The notes under the pieces are model-generated. The model was not told where the DNA came from. It saw only the letters and a list, made by a program, of their open reading frames with translations, and did no database searches. Of a stretch of 64,000 bases of DNA, positions 42,208 to 51,288 are shown in pieces. How positions within the stretch are numbered: the first letter of the stretch is position 1; each line of letters begins with the position of its first letter. This DNA comes from Flagellimonas nanhaiensis (GTDB lineage: Bacteria; Bacteroidota; Bacteroidia; Flavobacteriales; Flavobacteriaceae). Where the stretch lies: assembly GCF_003382275.1 (NCBI RefSeq), contig NZ_QTJX01000001.1, positions 744,001 through 808,000 of the forward strand. The letters are read 5' to 3'. The position numbers were made by a program, and so were the translations under genes.

Positions 42208-43893
42208 TTATTCTGCCAATTCAAGCAGAGCGATATCATAATTATTTTCTAGAATGACCTTGCCCTTGTTCACCGTAACCTCGGTTTGCGAATAGGTGTC
42301 ATATAGTTTGGTTCCATCTCCAAAGAATCCTTTTACCCAAAGGGATTTTTTACCCTTGGGAAGGTCTAGTCCCACCACTACTTTGTCCTTGAACTCATCA
42401 TCAACATAGGTTCTGGAGAAAACATAGGGTGATTTTCCCAGTCTTTTGTGCTTTCCGGCACCAACGGCTGGGTGGTTTCTTCTGAATTGACCTAATTTTT
42501 GCCAATGCTCATGAATTTTTTGAATCTCCGGTAGGCTATCCAGGTCTTTCCAGTTCATGAAGGAACGTAAGGTAGCATCACCTTCGGTTCCCTCTATGAT
42601 CAAGCTTCTGGAAGTTTCATCTCCGTAATAGACTTGTGAAGCTCCAGGGGTCAACAAAAGTACATTGGCGGTACGGTACGGTTTTTTCCGCTCACTATCA
42701 TAGGGCGCACCATCATCATGTGATGTAAGATAGTTTAGAATGCTCTGACCCTTCAATTTGGTATTGAGTAACTTGTTGTATTTCTTGAAGATGGTTTCAT
42801 AGTTTTTGGTGGCATCTGATTTGAGTTCAAAATTGATTAGGCCATCCAACCCATAATTGAAAAAATCCACCTTCTTATCTCCAAAATCAAAATCCCTTCC
42901 TGAAGAAATACCATAGTTGTACACTTCACCAACCATATAGAAACCATTGTCATCAAGAATTTGGTTGGGATGCTTTTTCTTCCAGGTCTCAAAAGCATAA
43001 TCTGCTTCCTTGCGAAGCTCTGACCAGGCATTTTCATTGACATGCTTTGCGGTATCCACCCTAAATCCATCTATGCCAAAGTCATGGACATAATCTGTTA
43101 ACCATTTTATGATATAAAATCTTGGTGCCCTAGGATAGCCGGTACGTTCAAAAAACAAGTTCAATTCATCCAATTCCTGACTTAACCTGCCTTCTTCTTT
43201 CCATTTGGCCAAGAGGGCATCGGGAAGCTCTACGGGTTCGTCGGATTCTGTTAAGATATCCGGAAGGTTCTCAACCAAAGTACAAGCCGTTGTATTCTCG
43301 TAATTGGTGTATTGGCAGTTGGGTCCGGTCCTTACCCAGTCTTCTGGCCAAACAGGGTCCGTTTCAGTTACGGGACCGGTATGGTTAAGGACTACGTCCA
43401 TTATGATTCGAATATTATTTGCATGCGCCGTTTTCACCAATGCGGCCAAATCTTTACGAGTACCAAAATTTGGGTCAATGGCTGTCCAATCTTTGGTCCA
43501 GTACCCATGGTATCCGTATGTATTTCCTGTACCTTCGTTTGTGGGCCCATGAATCTGTTCCACAATAGGGGAGAACCAGATGGCATTAATACCTAAATTG
43601 GTAAAATATCCGTCTTTTATCTTTTGTGTTATTCCTTGAAGGTCTCCACCTTCAAATCCCCTTAAAACAGCTGTCTCTTCGTTTCTTTCAAAGTTGATAT
43701 CGTTTTCAAGATTCCCGTTATTGAAACGATCGGTGAGCATAAAATAAATATTGGCACTCTCCCAAACAAAAGGGGGGTCTTTCTTGAGAGTTTGCTCCGC
43801 AACTACTCGGGGTTCTTTCTTTTGTTTTTTTGGGGATTGCGTACAACTTGCAAAAATGGAGGTTATGCTAATTATAGCAAGTAGCTTTTTCAT
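42208..43893 (-). CDS. GH13-family alpha-amylase-like lipoprotein
   Basis: A 561-residue lipoprotein (lipobox FASC, Cys17) carrying a complete GH13 catalytic domain. Asp166 and His171 are in DVVLNH; the nucleophile Asp280 is in GFRVDTAKH; the acid/base Glu323 is in GEVYN; and His392-Asp393 in LTSHDD complete the active site. A C-terminal all-beta domain of about 80 residues ends NYDIALLELAE. It should cleave alpha-1,4-glucans (starch or maltodextrin) at the outer membrane. No susC/susD pair accompanies it here, so its partner system lies elsewhere. Confidence 0.93.
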   Translation of the reverse strand: MKKLLAIISITSIFASCTQSPKKQKKEPRVVAEQTLKKDPPFVWESANIYFMLTDRFNNGNLENDINFERNEETAVLRGFEGGDLQGITQKIKDGYFTNLGINAIWFSPIVEQIHGPTNEGTGNTYGYHGYWTKDWTAIDPNFGTRKDLAALVKTAHANNIRIIMDVVLNHTGPVTETDPVWPEDWVRTGPNCQYTNYENTTACTLVENLPDILTESDEPVELPDALLAKWKEEGRLSQELDELNLFFERTGYPRAPRFYIIKWLTDYVHDFGIDGFRVDTAKHVNENAWSELRKEADYAFETWKKKHPNQILDDNGFYMVGEVYNYGISSGRDFDFGDKKVDFFNYGLDGLINFELKSDATKNYETIFKKYNKLLNTKLKGQSILNYLTSHDDGAPYDSERKKPYRTANVLLLTPGASQVYYGDETSRSLIIEGTEGDATLRSFMNWKDLDSLPEIQKIHEHWQKLGQFRRNHPAVGAGKHKRLGKSPYVFSRTYVDDEFKDKVVVGLDLPKGKKSLWVKGFFGDGTKLYDTYSQTEVTVNKGKVILENNYDIALLELAE

Positions 43894-43991
43894 GAATTGG
43901 GATTTTGCCTAAAGCTATAAAATGAATACGTAAATCGGAAATTTATTTAGATGCCTTTATTTGAGGCAAGAGTTACCCTGAAACGGGTTAT

Positions 43992-44765
43992 CTATTTGCG
44001 ATTCAATACTTTGTATTCCTCGTAGCAGCTTGAGATGGCATCTAAAATTTGCAGGTCGTTGGCAGTGTTGATAAAGGAACGTGAGTAATTGCAGTTGTTG
44101 AGGATGTCCTCAATATCAACTTTTTCCAATTGAAGCAGTTCAGTGAGGGTCTCACGATCAAACTTTGACGCCAAAAGGTTCCGTATGTCATCGTCCTCCT
44201 TCATCTGCCGTAGTTTCCGCATTTGTTTTGGTTTTTTTCCAAAAAGATTCCGCAAGAGGTCGGCCGGGTTCAAGATTGCTCCCAGTACCTTGGTCACCGC
44301 ACTTGGGCTTTTGCTTCCACCTTCATAACTTGTGGGCAGACCTGAAATACTGTACTGGTAGGCATTATTGATAGGTAAGTTTTTGACATCAATTTCCAAG
44401 TAGCCCGTAAGTTGATAAGGTCGCACAATTACTTCTTCCAAGGCATAGGCCAGTTCCGTCAAAGCGATTTCAGTATCCTCAAATTTGAACATATCGTTCG
44501 TTACCCGAACTTTTTGGGATTTAAAGCCTAAAAAAGAAAGGTAAAGGGTGTCATTAACTGTGGCACTGATGGTAAATTTTCCTTTTTGGTCCGTAATGGT
44601 ACCCACTACTTTGTTTAGGTTGATTACGTGTACGCTAACCATCGGAAAACCGCTCTGCGCATTTACAACGGTGGCGGTAAGTTCCCCCACCACGGTATCA
44701 TCTTCATTTTGAGCAACAATGGACAATGAAGAAAGGAAAAAAAGTAAAAGTAGTATTCTTCTCAT
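43992..44765 (-). CDS. Exported protein with carboxypeptidase-regulatory-like domain
   Basis: A 257-residue protein with a signal peptide (ILLLLFFLSSLSIVAQ) followed by a CarboxypepD_reg-like beta-sandwich at about 27-105 (GELTATVVNAQSGFPMVSVHVINLNKVVGTITDQKGKFTISATVNDTLYLSFLGFKSQKVRV). The remaining 150 residues have no recognised domain. The N-terminal domain is that of TonB-dependent receptors, but no plug or barrel follows, so it is a stand-alone adaptor or envelope protein. Confidence 0.8.
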   Translation of the reverse strand: MRRILLLLFFLSSLSIVAQNEDDTVVGELTATVVNAQSGFPMVSVHVINLNKVVGTITDQKGKFTISATVNDTLYLSFLGFKSQKVRVTNDMFKFEDTEIALTELAYALEEVIVRPYQLTGYLEIDVKNLPINNAYQYSISGLPTSYEGGSKSPSAVTKVLGAILNPADLLRNLFGKKPKQMRKLRQMKEDDDIRNLLASKFDRETLTELLQLEKVDIEDILNNCNYSRSFINTANDLQILDAISSCYEEYKVLNRK

Positions 44766-44840
44766 GCAATCTTTGTAAGCATAAAAATACTAAACAAAGG
44801 AAAATAAACAGGAGTCCCTCACTTTTTAATACAGAATTAA

Positions 44841-46580
44841 CTAATAAAAACCTGGACGTTTTTTGCCCCCCCTCTTTCCTGAGTTACCTTTTCTTCGTCC
44901 TTTAAAAGACCTGTTACTATCCCCTTTTCTGTGTCCTCGTTTTCGGTCTCTTTTTTTACCTCCCTTACCGCTGGCGGGCTTTTTGGAAACTTCCACATTG
45001 ATAAAACGGCCGTCTACCTTAAAGTCCGTAAAAGTCTGAAGAACAAATTCTGTGAGTTGTGCATCTGTGTTAAAAAAGGAAAAGCTGTCCTTTGTGTCCA
45101 CATTGAAGACATCTTCTTTTTCCAAGCTCAATGTATCCCGAAGAAAATCCTTGAGCGACATCCAATCGTAACCATCACGTTCCCCAACGTTGATAAAGTA
45201 TCTCACAGAGCCGTTAGAAGAAGCTTCTCCTTTTGTGCCACGTTCTCTAGAGCCTTCCGAACTGTTAAGGTCTTTGGTTCGACTGTAGTAATTGTAAAAC
45301 TGGGTAAATTCAACAGAAATAATTTTCTTGATGAGCTCATCTCGATCAATTCCTTCAAGCACATCGTTAATGGCAGGAAGGTAATTGTCTATCTCTGAAT
45401 TGACTTCTGTTTCCTTGATTTTGTTGGCCAAATGATACAATTGGATTTCACAAATTTCGATTCCCGTAGGTATCTTTTTGGAAAGGAAATCCTGTTTGAT
45501 TTTTTTCTCAATGGAATTGATTTTTCTCAACTCGGAGCGTGTTACAATAACCATGGAAACACCTGATTTTCCAGCCCTACCTGTTCTACCACTTCGGTGT
45601 GTGTAGGTTTCAATCTCATCTGGCAATTGGTAGTTGATGACATGGGTTATATCGTCTACATCGATTCCCCTTGCAGCAACATCTGTTGCTACCAACATCT
45701 GCACTTGTTTCTTTCGAAAGGCATTCATCACCAAGTCCCGCTGGTTTTGGCTAAGATCTCCGTGTAGGGCACCAGCATTGTAACCATCCTCAATAAGTTT
45801 CTCAGCTACCTTTTGGGTGTCACGTTTGGTCCTGCAGAAAACAACCGAAAAAATCCCAGGATTGGCATCCGCCAGTCTTTTAAGGGCGGGATAGCGGTCT
45901 CTGCCTCCAACTACATAGTATTCGTGTTGCACCGTAGTGGCACCAGCATTTTTGGTCCCTACTGTGATTTCAACAGGGTTGTGCATGAATTTTTTGGCAA
46001 TGGTCGCAACTTCTTTGGGCATGGTTGCGGAAAAAAGCCAGGTAAATTTTTCTTCAGGTGTATTGGAAAGAATGTCCTTGATGTCTTCATAGAAGCCCAT
46101 ATTGAGCATTTCATCAGCTTCGTCCAACACACAAAAATCAATCTTTGAAATGTCCACCATCCTTCGACCGATCATATCCTTCATACGTCCCGGAGTGGCT
46201 ACCACGATTTGAGCCCCCCGTTTTATCTGTTTTGCCTGTTCAGTGATGCTGGCACCACCATAAATGGCCACAACGTTCATTCCTTTTACGTATTTGGAAT
46301 AGAGCTTGAGCTCATTGGTGATCTGAAGGCACAGCTCACGGGTAGGAGAAAGAATAAGACCTTGGGTGGTCCTGCTTTCTGCCTGTATTTTTTGAATCAT
46401 TGGAAAACCGAACGCAGCAGTTTTTCCTGTCCCTGTTTGGGCCAGTGCTACCAAATCGGTGTCTTTTTCTAAAAGAACTGGGATAGATTTTTCTTGTACT
46501 TCTGAGGGGGATTCAAATCCGAGGTCGGAAATAGCATCCAATAGGGGTTGATCCAACCCCAGGGCTTCAAACTTAGTCAT
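44841..46580 (-). CDS. deaD: DEAD-box ATP-dependent RNA helicase (DeaD/CsdA-like)
   Basis: Unwinds structured RNA, in ribosome assembly and in the cold. The 579-residue form starts at ATG 46580 (MTKFEALGLDQPLLDAISDLGF); a 7-residue upstream frame is less likely. Motifs: Q-motif, AQTGTGKT (I), PTRELCLQ, VLDEADEML (DEAD, II), FSATMP (III), then DVAARGIDVDD (V) and HRSGRTGRAG (VI). A DbpA-like RNA-binding domain (about 460-540) and a basic Arg/Gly/Lys tail follow. A TACCTTTG box lies at 46689-46696 with a leader of about 105 bases, as in cold-regulated helicase mRNAs. Confidence 0.95.
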   Translation of the reverse strand: MTKFEALGLDQPLLDAISDLGFESPSEVQEKSIPVLLEKDTDLVALAQTGTGKTAAFGFPMIQKIQAESRTTQGLILSPTRELCLQITNELKLYSKYVKGMNVVAIYGGASITEQAKQIKRGAQIVVATPGRMKDMIGRRMVDISKIDFCVLDEADEMLNMGFYEDIKDILSNTPEEKFTWLFSATMPKEVATIAKKFMHNPVEITVGTKNAGATTVQHEYYVVGGRDRYPALKRLADANPGIFSVVFCRTKRDTQKVAEKLIEDGYNAGALHGDLSQNQRDLVMNAFRKKQVQMLVATDVAARGIDVDDITHVINYQLPDEIETYTHRSGRTGRAGKSGVSMVIVTRSELRKINSIEKKIKQDFLSKKIPTGIEICEIQLYHLANKIKETEVNSEIDNYLPAINDVLEGIDRDELIKKIISVEFTQFYNYYSRTKDLNSSEGSRERGTKGEASSNGSVRYFINVGERDGYDWMSLKDFLRDTLSLEKEDVFNVDTKDSFSFFNTDAQLTEFVLQTFTDFKVDGRFINVEVSKKPASGKGGKKRDRKRGHRKGDSNRSFKGRRKGNSGKRGGKKRPGFY

Positions 46581-46688
46581 AAAGGTGTATTTAAATCGCA
46601 AATATGCTGTGTTGCAGTGAGCGATTTTTATACTACGCTTTAAGCTCTTGGCAACACGGTGCCCATACCGGCGGCATTAACAAAGCGG

Positions 46689-46696
46689 CAAAGGTA
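46689..46696 (-). promoter_or_regulatory. -7 box TACCTTTG of the DEAD-box helicase gene
   Basis: Exact fit to TAnnTTTG on the minus strand (complement of 46689-46696), 108 bases upstream of the helicase start, leaving a long leader. Confidence 0.55.
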
Positions 46697-46718
46697 CGTC
46701 AAATTTGGTCCCTGACGC

Positions 46719-47300
46719 TTATGTAGCAACATTTTTTAGAAAGTTGACAAGTTTTTGGATTGCCTTGCCTCTGTGGCTTATGGCATTTTTGGTTTCGGAG
46801 GGAAGCTCACCGAACGTCTTTTCGTATCCGAGAGGTTTAAAGATCGGATCATAGCCAAATCCGCCGTCACCATATCTTTTTTCGGTAATAGTACCCTCTA
46901 CAATCCCGCTAAAAACATGACTTTCTCCTTGTAGATTCAAATGGATGGCCGTTTTAAAATGGGCGAGTCTATTTCTTTCATCTCGCATTTCACTCAACAC
47001 TTTGGACATGTTGTCATTGTCGTTTTTTTCATGTCCAGCGTAGCGGGCAGAAAAAACTCCCGGTCTGCCATCAAGAACATCGATCAATAACCCGGTATCA
47101 TCAGAAAAACAGTTGAATCCATAGTTTGTGGTAACAAAGTCAGCCTTCAACTTGGCATTTTCTTCCAAAGTGTTCCCAGTTTCCGGAATTTCTTCGGTAC
47201 AACCAATATCCGTTAAAGATAACAGCTCTATTGATGATGGCAATAACTGCTGGACTTCCCTCAGTTTATGTGGATTGTGGGTGGCAAAAACGAGCTTCAA
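46719..47300 (-). CDS. rdgB: Non-canonical purine NTP pyrophosphatase, RdgB/HAM1 family
   Basis: Cleaves dITP, ITP and XTP to monophosphates, keeping deaminated purines out of DNA and RNA. The 193-residue protein is the normal length, with FATHNPHKLREVQQLLP at the start, FSDDTGLLIDVLDGRPGVFSARYAG near residue 65 and SHRGKAI near the end. A TACATTTG box on the minus strand (47325-47332) fits its start; the divergent gene begins 59 bases away. Confidence 0.96.
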   Translation of the reverse strand: MKLVFATHNPHKLREVQQLLPSSIELLSLTDIGCTEEIPETGNTLEENAKLKADFVTTNYGFNCFSDDTGLLIDVLDGRPGVFSARYAGHEKNDNDNMSKVLSEMRDERNRLAHFKTAIHLNLQGESHVFSGIVEGTITEKRYGDGGFGYDPIFKPLGYEKTFGELPSETKNAISHRGKAIQKLVNFLKNVAT

Positions 47301-47324
47301 AATGGAAAAGATTCAAATGAGAGC

Positions 47325-47332
47325 CAAATGTA
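47325..47332 (-). promoter_or_regulatory. -7 box TACATTTG of rdgB
   Basis: On the minus strand TACATTTG (complement of 47325-47332) is exact to consensus, 24 bases before the rdgB ATG. On the plus strand TAATTTAG at 47334-47341 may be the matching box of the divergent gene. Confidence 0.5.
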
Positions 47333-47358
47333 GTAATTTAGGGTACAACCTTTCAAGA

Positions 47359-47811
47359 ATGCGAATCATGATACTGCCCCCAATCGTAATGCTGATTTTT
47401 GGCGTACTCATGTACGTTTTGGCCGAATTTCTCCCATTTGGGGATTTTGACTTTTTTGGTAGAAAGGAGTTTGCAGTTTTTTTGTTTGGCCTGGGAGTTC
47501 TGGTAATGTTTTTGGGCCTCCTTCAATTTATATTGGCCAGAACAACTACCAACCCCATCAACCTGAAGAAAACAAGCTTTTTAGTGAAGAAGGGAATTTA
47601 TAAATATACCCGCAACCCCATGTATTTGGGAATGTTGTTGTTTCTTTTGGCTTTGGGCCTAAAGTTGGGCAATGCATTCAACACCCTTTTGGCCGTAGGT
47701 TTTGTATACTACATGAACCACTTTCAGATTAAATTTGAGGAGAAAGCGTTGGAAGAACTTTTTGGAAAGGAATACAGAACATATTGCAAGGAGACCCGAC
47801 GCTGGTTTTAG
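47359..47811 (+). CDS. Isoprenylcysteine methyltransferase-like (ICMT/PEMT) membrane protein
   Basis: A 150-residue membrane protein (four or five helices) with the carboxyl-terminal signature of ICMT-like and PEMT-like methyltransferases: KKGIYKYTRNPMYLGMLL, EEKALEELFGKEYRTYCKETRRW. Some bacterial members modify small lipophilic acceptors; the real substrate is unknown. The frame is open back to 47128, inside rdgB on the other strand. I choose ATG 47359 (MRIMILPPIVMLIF) because it follows a TAATTTAG box by 17 bases; ATG 47302 is an alternative. Confidence 0.8.
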   Translation: MRIMILPPIVMLIFGVLMYVLAEFLPFGDFDFFGRKEFAVFLFGLGVLVMFLGLLQFILARTTTNPINLKKTSFLVKKGIYKYTRNPMYLGMLLFLLALGLKLGNAFNTLLAVGFVYYMNHFQIKFEEKALEELFGKEYRTYCKETRRWF

Positions 47812-47911
47812 TTCAATTTCCCTCCTTTTTTTCCATATTGATCTATTATTTAAAACATTTTTCAGCAGATTTTTGAAATATCCGCATTTATGGATTGATT
47901 TTGAAGGGTTC

Positions 47912-47919
47912 TAACTTTG
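47912..47919 (+). promoter_or_regulatory. -7 box TAACTTTG of the SerB-SerA gene
   Basis: Exact fit to TAnnTTTG, 48 bases before the ATG at 47968. Confidence 0.5.
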
Positions 47920-47967
47920 AGGATGGAATTAATTTTTAATTTTAGGGCTTAATTTTTTGAAAAACCC

Positions 47968-49860
47968 ATGGTGGAAGCTGGACGTAAGTATGTTTTTGAT
48001 TTTGACAGTACCTTGACCCGGGTGGAGGCATTGGATGTTTTGGCAGAGATTACCCTTCAGGGCAGGTCAAATCGGGAACAGGTAATAGAGGAGATTCAGG
48101 AGATAACTAATCTTGGAATAGATGGGGATATCTCATTTACCGAATCGTTGGAGAAAAGAATAAAGCTCATCAAGGCCCATAAAGATGATTTGGGAGGACT
48201 TGTTGAGGAGCTTCGCCAAAAAATTTCAAAATCCATTGAGTCCAACAAGGAGTTTTTTCATGAATTTTCTGAGGATATTTATGTAATTTCATGTGGTTTC
48301 AAAGAATTCATAGATCCCATTGTAGAAGAGTATAACATTCCCAGCGATAGGGTATATGCCAATACCTTTAAGTTTGATGAAGAGGGAAATATTGTCGGAT
48401 TTGACGAAACCAATGTGCTTGCAACCCACAATGGAAAGATAGAGTGCCTTAAAAACCTTGATTTGGATGGAGAAGTCCAGGTGATAGGCGATGGGTATAG
48501 CGACTATGTGATGCGGGAAGCTGGAATAGCCGATAAGTTTTTTGCGTATACTGAAAATGTACACCGTGAAAAAGCGGCTAACAACGCGGACCACGTAACA
48601 CCTAATTTGGATGAATTTCTTTTTGTGAACGATTTACCAAGGAAAATATCGTACCCTAAGAACAGGATTAAGATTCTGTTACTTGAAAATGTGCATCCAG
48701 ATGCGTTTGAGAATCTTTCCAACGACGGATTTTCTGTGGAGCTGGTAAAACATAGTTTATCCGAAGATGAACTCATTGAGCGTATCAAGGGGGTTCATGT
48801 ACTCGGAATTCGTTCCAAGACCCAGGTGACCCAGAAAGTGCTGGATGCAGCCAATAAATTGTTGGTAATTGGAGCTTTTTGCATCGGTACAACACAAATT
48901 GATCTTGAATACAGCAAAAAGAAGGGCGTTGTGGTTTTCAATGCCCCTTATAGCAATACAAGGTCGGTGGTGGAATTGGCCATAGGCCAGATAATCATGT
49001 TGATGCGTAGCATTTTTCCCCGCAGTTCCGAAATCCATGAAGGAAAATGGAACAAGACCGCTATAAACTCCCGAGAGGTAAGAGGAAAGAATTTAGGTAT
49101 TGTCGGTTATGGCAACATAGGTAAGCAGCTATCTGTTTTGGCAGAGGCTATTGGAATGCGGGTCTACTATTATGATGTTATGGACCGATTGGCATTGGGG
49201 AACGCTGTAAGGTGCAACACCTTGGAGGATTTATTGTCCGTGTCCGATGTGGTCAGTCTTCATGTGGATGATAACAAGGCCAATAAGAATTTTATCGGTG
49301 AGCGAGAGATCAATCAAATGAAGGATGGGGCAATTCTCATCAATCTCTCCAGAGGTTTTGTTGTGGACATTGCTGCTATGGCCAATGCACTTAAAAGTGG
49401 AAAATTGGGAGGGGCTGCCGTAGATGTTTACCCTTCTGAACCTAGGAGCAACGGTAATTTTGTTACGGACCTTCAGGGAATTCCCAATGTAATCCTTACA
49501 CCTCATATTGGAGGGAGCACGGAAGAGGCACAACGAGATATTGCCGGGTTTGTTCCCAATAAGATCATGGATTATATCAATTCCGGGAATACAGTTGATG
49601 CAGTCAACTTCCCCAATATTAGGTTGCCCAAACAGAACAATGCGCACCGCTTTTTACATATCCATAAAAATGTACCAGGTATTATGGCAAAGATCAACAA
49701 GGTTTTGGCCGAATATGAAATGAACATTACCGGACAATACTTGTCAACAGACAGCGAAGTAGGTTATGTTATTTCCGATTTGGATAAGGATTATAACAAA
49801 GAAGTGGTCAAGGCGCTTAAAAGTGTTGAAAACACCATCAAATTTAGGGTGCTCTACTAA
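47968..49860 (+). CDS. serA: Fused phosphoserine-phosphatase-like and D-3-phosphoglycerate dehydrogenase
   Basis: A 630-residue two-enzyme fusion for serine synthesis. Residues 1-215 are a HAD-type phosphatase, SerB-like: nucleophile DFDSTLT (Asp11, Asp13), VISCG (Ser108) and GDGYSD (174-179). Residues 235-630 are D-3-phosphoglycerate dehydrogenase: NAD site GYGNIGKQ (380-387), catalytic Arg462 (LSRG) and His513 (PHIGGSTEEA), with an ACT regulatory domain at 562-630 (LHIHKNVPGIMAKIN). Thus steps 1 and 3 of the pathway lie on one chain; the step-2 transaminase (serC) is not in this window. I recall such fusions in Bacteroidota. Confidence 0.92.
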   Translation: MVEAGRKYVFDFDSTLTRVEALDVLAEITLQGRSNREQVIEEIQEITNLGIDGDISFTESLEKRIKLIKAHKDDLGGLVEELRQKISKSIESNKEFFHEFSEDIYVISCGFKEFIDPIVEEYNIPSDRVYANTFKFDEEGNIVGFDETNVLATHNGKIECLKNLDLDGEVQVIGDGYSDYVMREAGIADKFFAYTENVHREKAANNADHVTPNLDEFLFVNDLPRKISYPKNRIKILLLENVHPDAFENLSNDGFSVELVKHSLSEDELIERIKGVHVLGIRSKTQVTQKVLDAANKLLVIGAFCIGTTQIDLEYSKKKGVVVFNAPYSNTRSVVELAIGQIIMLMRSIFPRSSEIHEGKWNKTAINSREVRGKNLGIVGYGNIGKQLSVLAEAIGMRVYYYDVMDRLALGNAVRCNTLEDLLSVSDVVSLHVDDNKANKNFIGEREINQMKDGAILINLSRGFVVDIAAMANALKSGKLGGAAVDVYPSEPRSNGNFVTDLQGIPNVILTPHIGGSTEEAQRDIAGFVPNKIMDYINSGNTVDAVNFPNIRLPKQNNAHRFLHIHKNVPGIMAKINKVLAEYEMNITGQYLSTDSEVGYVISDLDKDYNKEVVKALKSVENTIKFRVLY

Positions 49861-49862
49861 AA

Positions 49863-50336
49863 TCACCTATGGTGATAAGGCTCATTCCTAAGGATTGTGA
49901 ATCCGCGATATAGTTGCTCTACGAGGAACAAACGGACCATCTGATGCGAGAAGGTCATTTTGGAGAGACTTATTTTTTCATTACCTCTTTTGTAAACAGC
50001 TTCACTAAAACCGTAGGGTCCGCCGATTACCATGACCAAGTTTTTAATGCCGCTGTTCATTTTCTTTTGAAGGAATTGTGAAAAATCTTCCGAGGAGAAC
50101 TGCTTTCCTTTTTCATCCAATAGGACCAAAACATCAGAAGGTTGCAACTGGCCCAAAATAAGTTCGCCCTCTTTTTCCTTTTGTTGCGCCTCGGATAGGT
50201 TTTTACTGTTTTTGAGGTCAGGAATAATCTGAAACTTGAATTTGATGTAATGCCTTAATCGATTCTCGTAGACAGAAATAAGTCGTTCAAGGTCAGTACT
50301 GTCGGTTTTTCCAATGGCAATCAAGGTAATCTGCAT
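49863..50336 (-). CDS. rlmH: 23S rRNA (pseudouridine-1915-N3)-methyltransferase RlmH
   Basis: Methylates pseudouridine 1915 in helix 69 of 23S rRNA. From ATG 50336 (MQITLIAIGKTDSTDLERLI) it has 157 residues, the normal RlmH size; the frame-open start 16 codons upstream adds a hydrophobic stretch that is not part of the family. Signature motifs are LDEKGKQFSSEDFSQFL, MVIGGPYGF (SAM-binding knot) and EQLYRGFTILRNEPYHHR. It is convergent with the serine-synthesis fusion gene and diverges from nadC. Confidence 0.95.
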   Translation of the reverse strand: MQITLIAIGKTDSTDLERLISVYENRLRHYIKFKFQIIPDLKNSKNLSEAQQKEKEGELILGQLQPSDVLVLLDEKGKQFSSEDFSQFLQKKMNSGIKNLVMVIGGPYGFSEAVYKRGNEKISLSKMTFSHQMVRLFLVEQLYRGFTILRNEPYHHR

Positions 50337-50430
50337 GCTCAAAAATAAATGTTTCAGGGCGAACAATAACCATATAAAATTCATGGATAACGAACAATGT
50401 TTTTATTATTTTCGTTAAAACCCCAATTGG

Positions 50431-51288
50431 ATGATATCCGAAGAACAATTTCAAAAAGAACTCAAGCTAATTATAGAAAATGCCATCCGTGAAGATGTAG
50501 GGGAAGGCGATCATAGTTCCTTGGCCTGTATTCCTGCTGAAGCTACCGGAAAAGCTAAGCTTCTGGTAAAGGATGAGGGTATTATTGCCGGTGTTGAGTT
50601 TGCCCAGCAAGTTTTTCAACAAGTAGACAAAAACCTGAAAATTGAAGTACTTATAACCGATGGAAGTCCTGTTAAATACGGAGATATTGCCTTTTACGTA
50701 GAGGGGAGTTCCCAGAGCATTTTAAAGACGGAACGTTTGGTGCTCAATGCTATGCAACGTATGAGTGCCATAGCGACCAAGACAAATGAATATGTTTCCT
50801 TATTGGAAGGCACGGGCACCAAGATCTTGGATACAAGAAAAACCACACCCGGAATTCGAGCTCTGGAGAAATGGGCGGTTAAGATTGGAGGAGGGGAGAA
50901 CCATAGGTTTGCCCTCTATGACATGATCATGTTAAAGGACAATCATATTGATTTTTCTGGGGGAATTACCAAAGCCATCCAAAAAACAAAACAATATTTG
51001 ACTGATAATGAAAAGGACTTAAAGATCATTGTGGAGGCCAGGAATTTGGATGAAGTGGATGAGATTCTAAGGTCAGGAGGAGTTTATCGCATTTTATTGG
51101 ACAATTTCAACTATGAAGATACCAGAAAAGCAGTAGAAGTGATTGGCGACCAATGTCTCACGGAATCTTCCGGTGGAATCAATGAAGACACAATCCGACA
51201 CTATGCGGAGTGTGGTGTGGATTATATTTCATCTGGGGCGTTGACGCATTCCGTTTACAACATGGATTTAAGCCTAAAAGCGGTCTAA
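50431..51288 (+). CDS. nadC: Nicotinate-nucleotide pyrophosphorylase (carboxylating)
   Basis: Turns quinolinate and PRPP into nicotinate mononucleotide and CO2 in NAD synthesis. The 285-residue protein matches NadC: EDVGEGDHSSLACIPAEA at the start, then RLVLNAMQRMSAIATKT, DTRKTTPGIRALEKWAVKIGGGENHRFALYDMIMLKDNHIDF, and the PRPP/Gly-rich end SSGGINEDTIRHYAECGVDYISSGALTHS. Its stop TAA overlaps the next gene's ATG by one base (TAATG). A TATTTTCG box at 50407-50414 resembles a -7 element. Confidence 0.96.
   Translation: MISEEQFQKELKLIIENAIREDVGEGDHSSLACIPAEATGKAKLLVKDEGIIAGVEFAQQVFQQVDKNLKIEVLITDGSPVKYGDIAFYVEGSSQSILKTERLVLNAMQRMSAIATKTNEYVSLLEGTGTKILDTRKTTPGIRALEKWAVKIGGGENHRFALYDMIMLKDNHIDFSGGITKAIQKTKQYLTDNEKDLKIIVEARNLDEVDEILRSGGVYRILLDNFNYEDTRKAVEVIGDQCLTESSGGINEDTIRHYAECGVDYISSGALTHSVYNMDLSLKAV

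Noticed and set aside
47128..47358. Longer start of the ICMT-like gene inside rdgB
   Set aside because: The extra residues lie antisense to a conserved enzyme and have no methyltransferase features; the family start and a -7-like box lie at 47334-47359.
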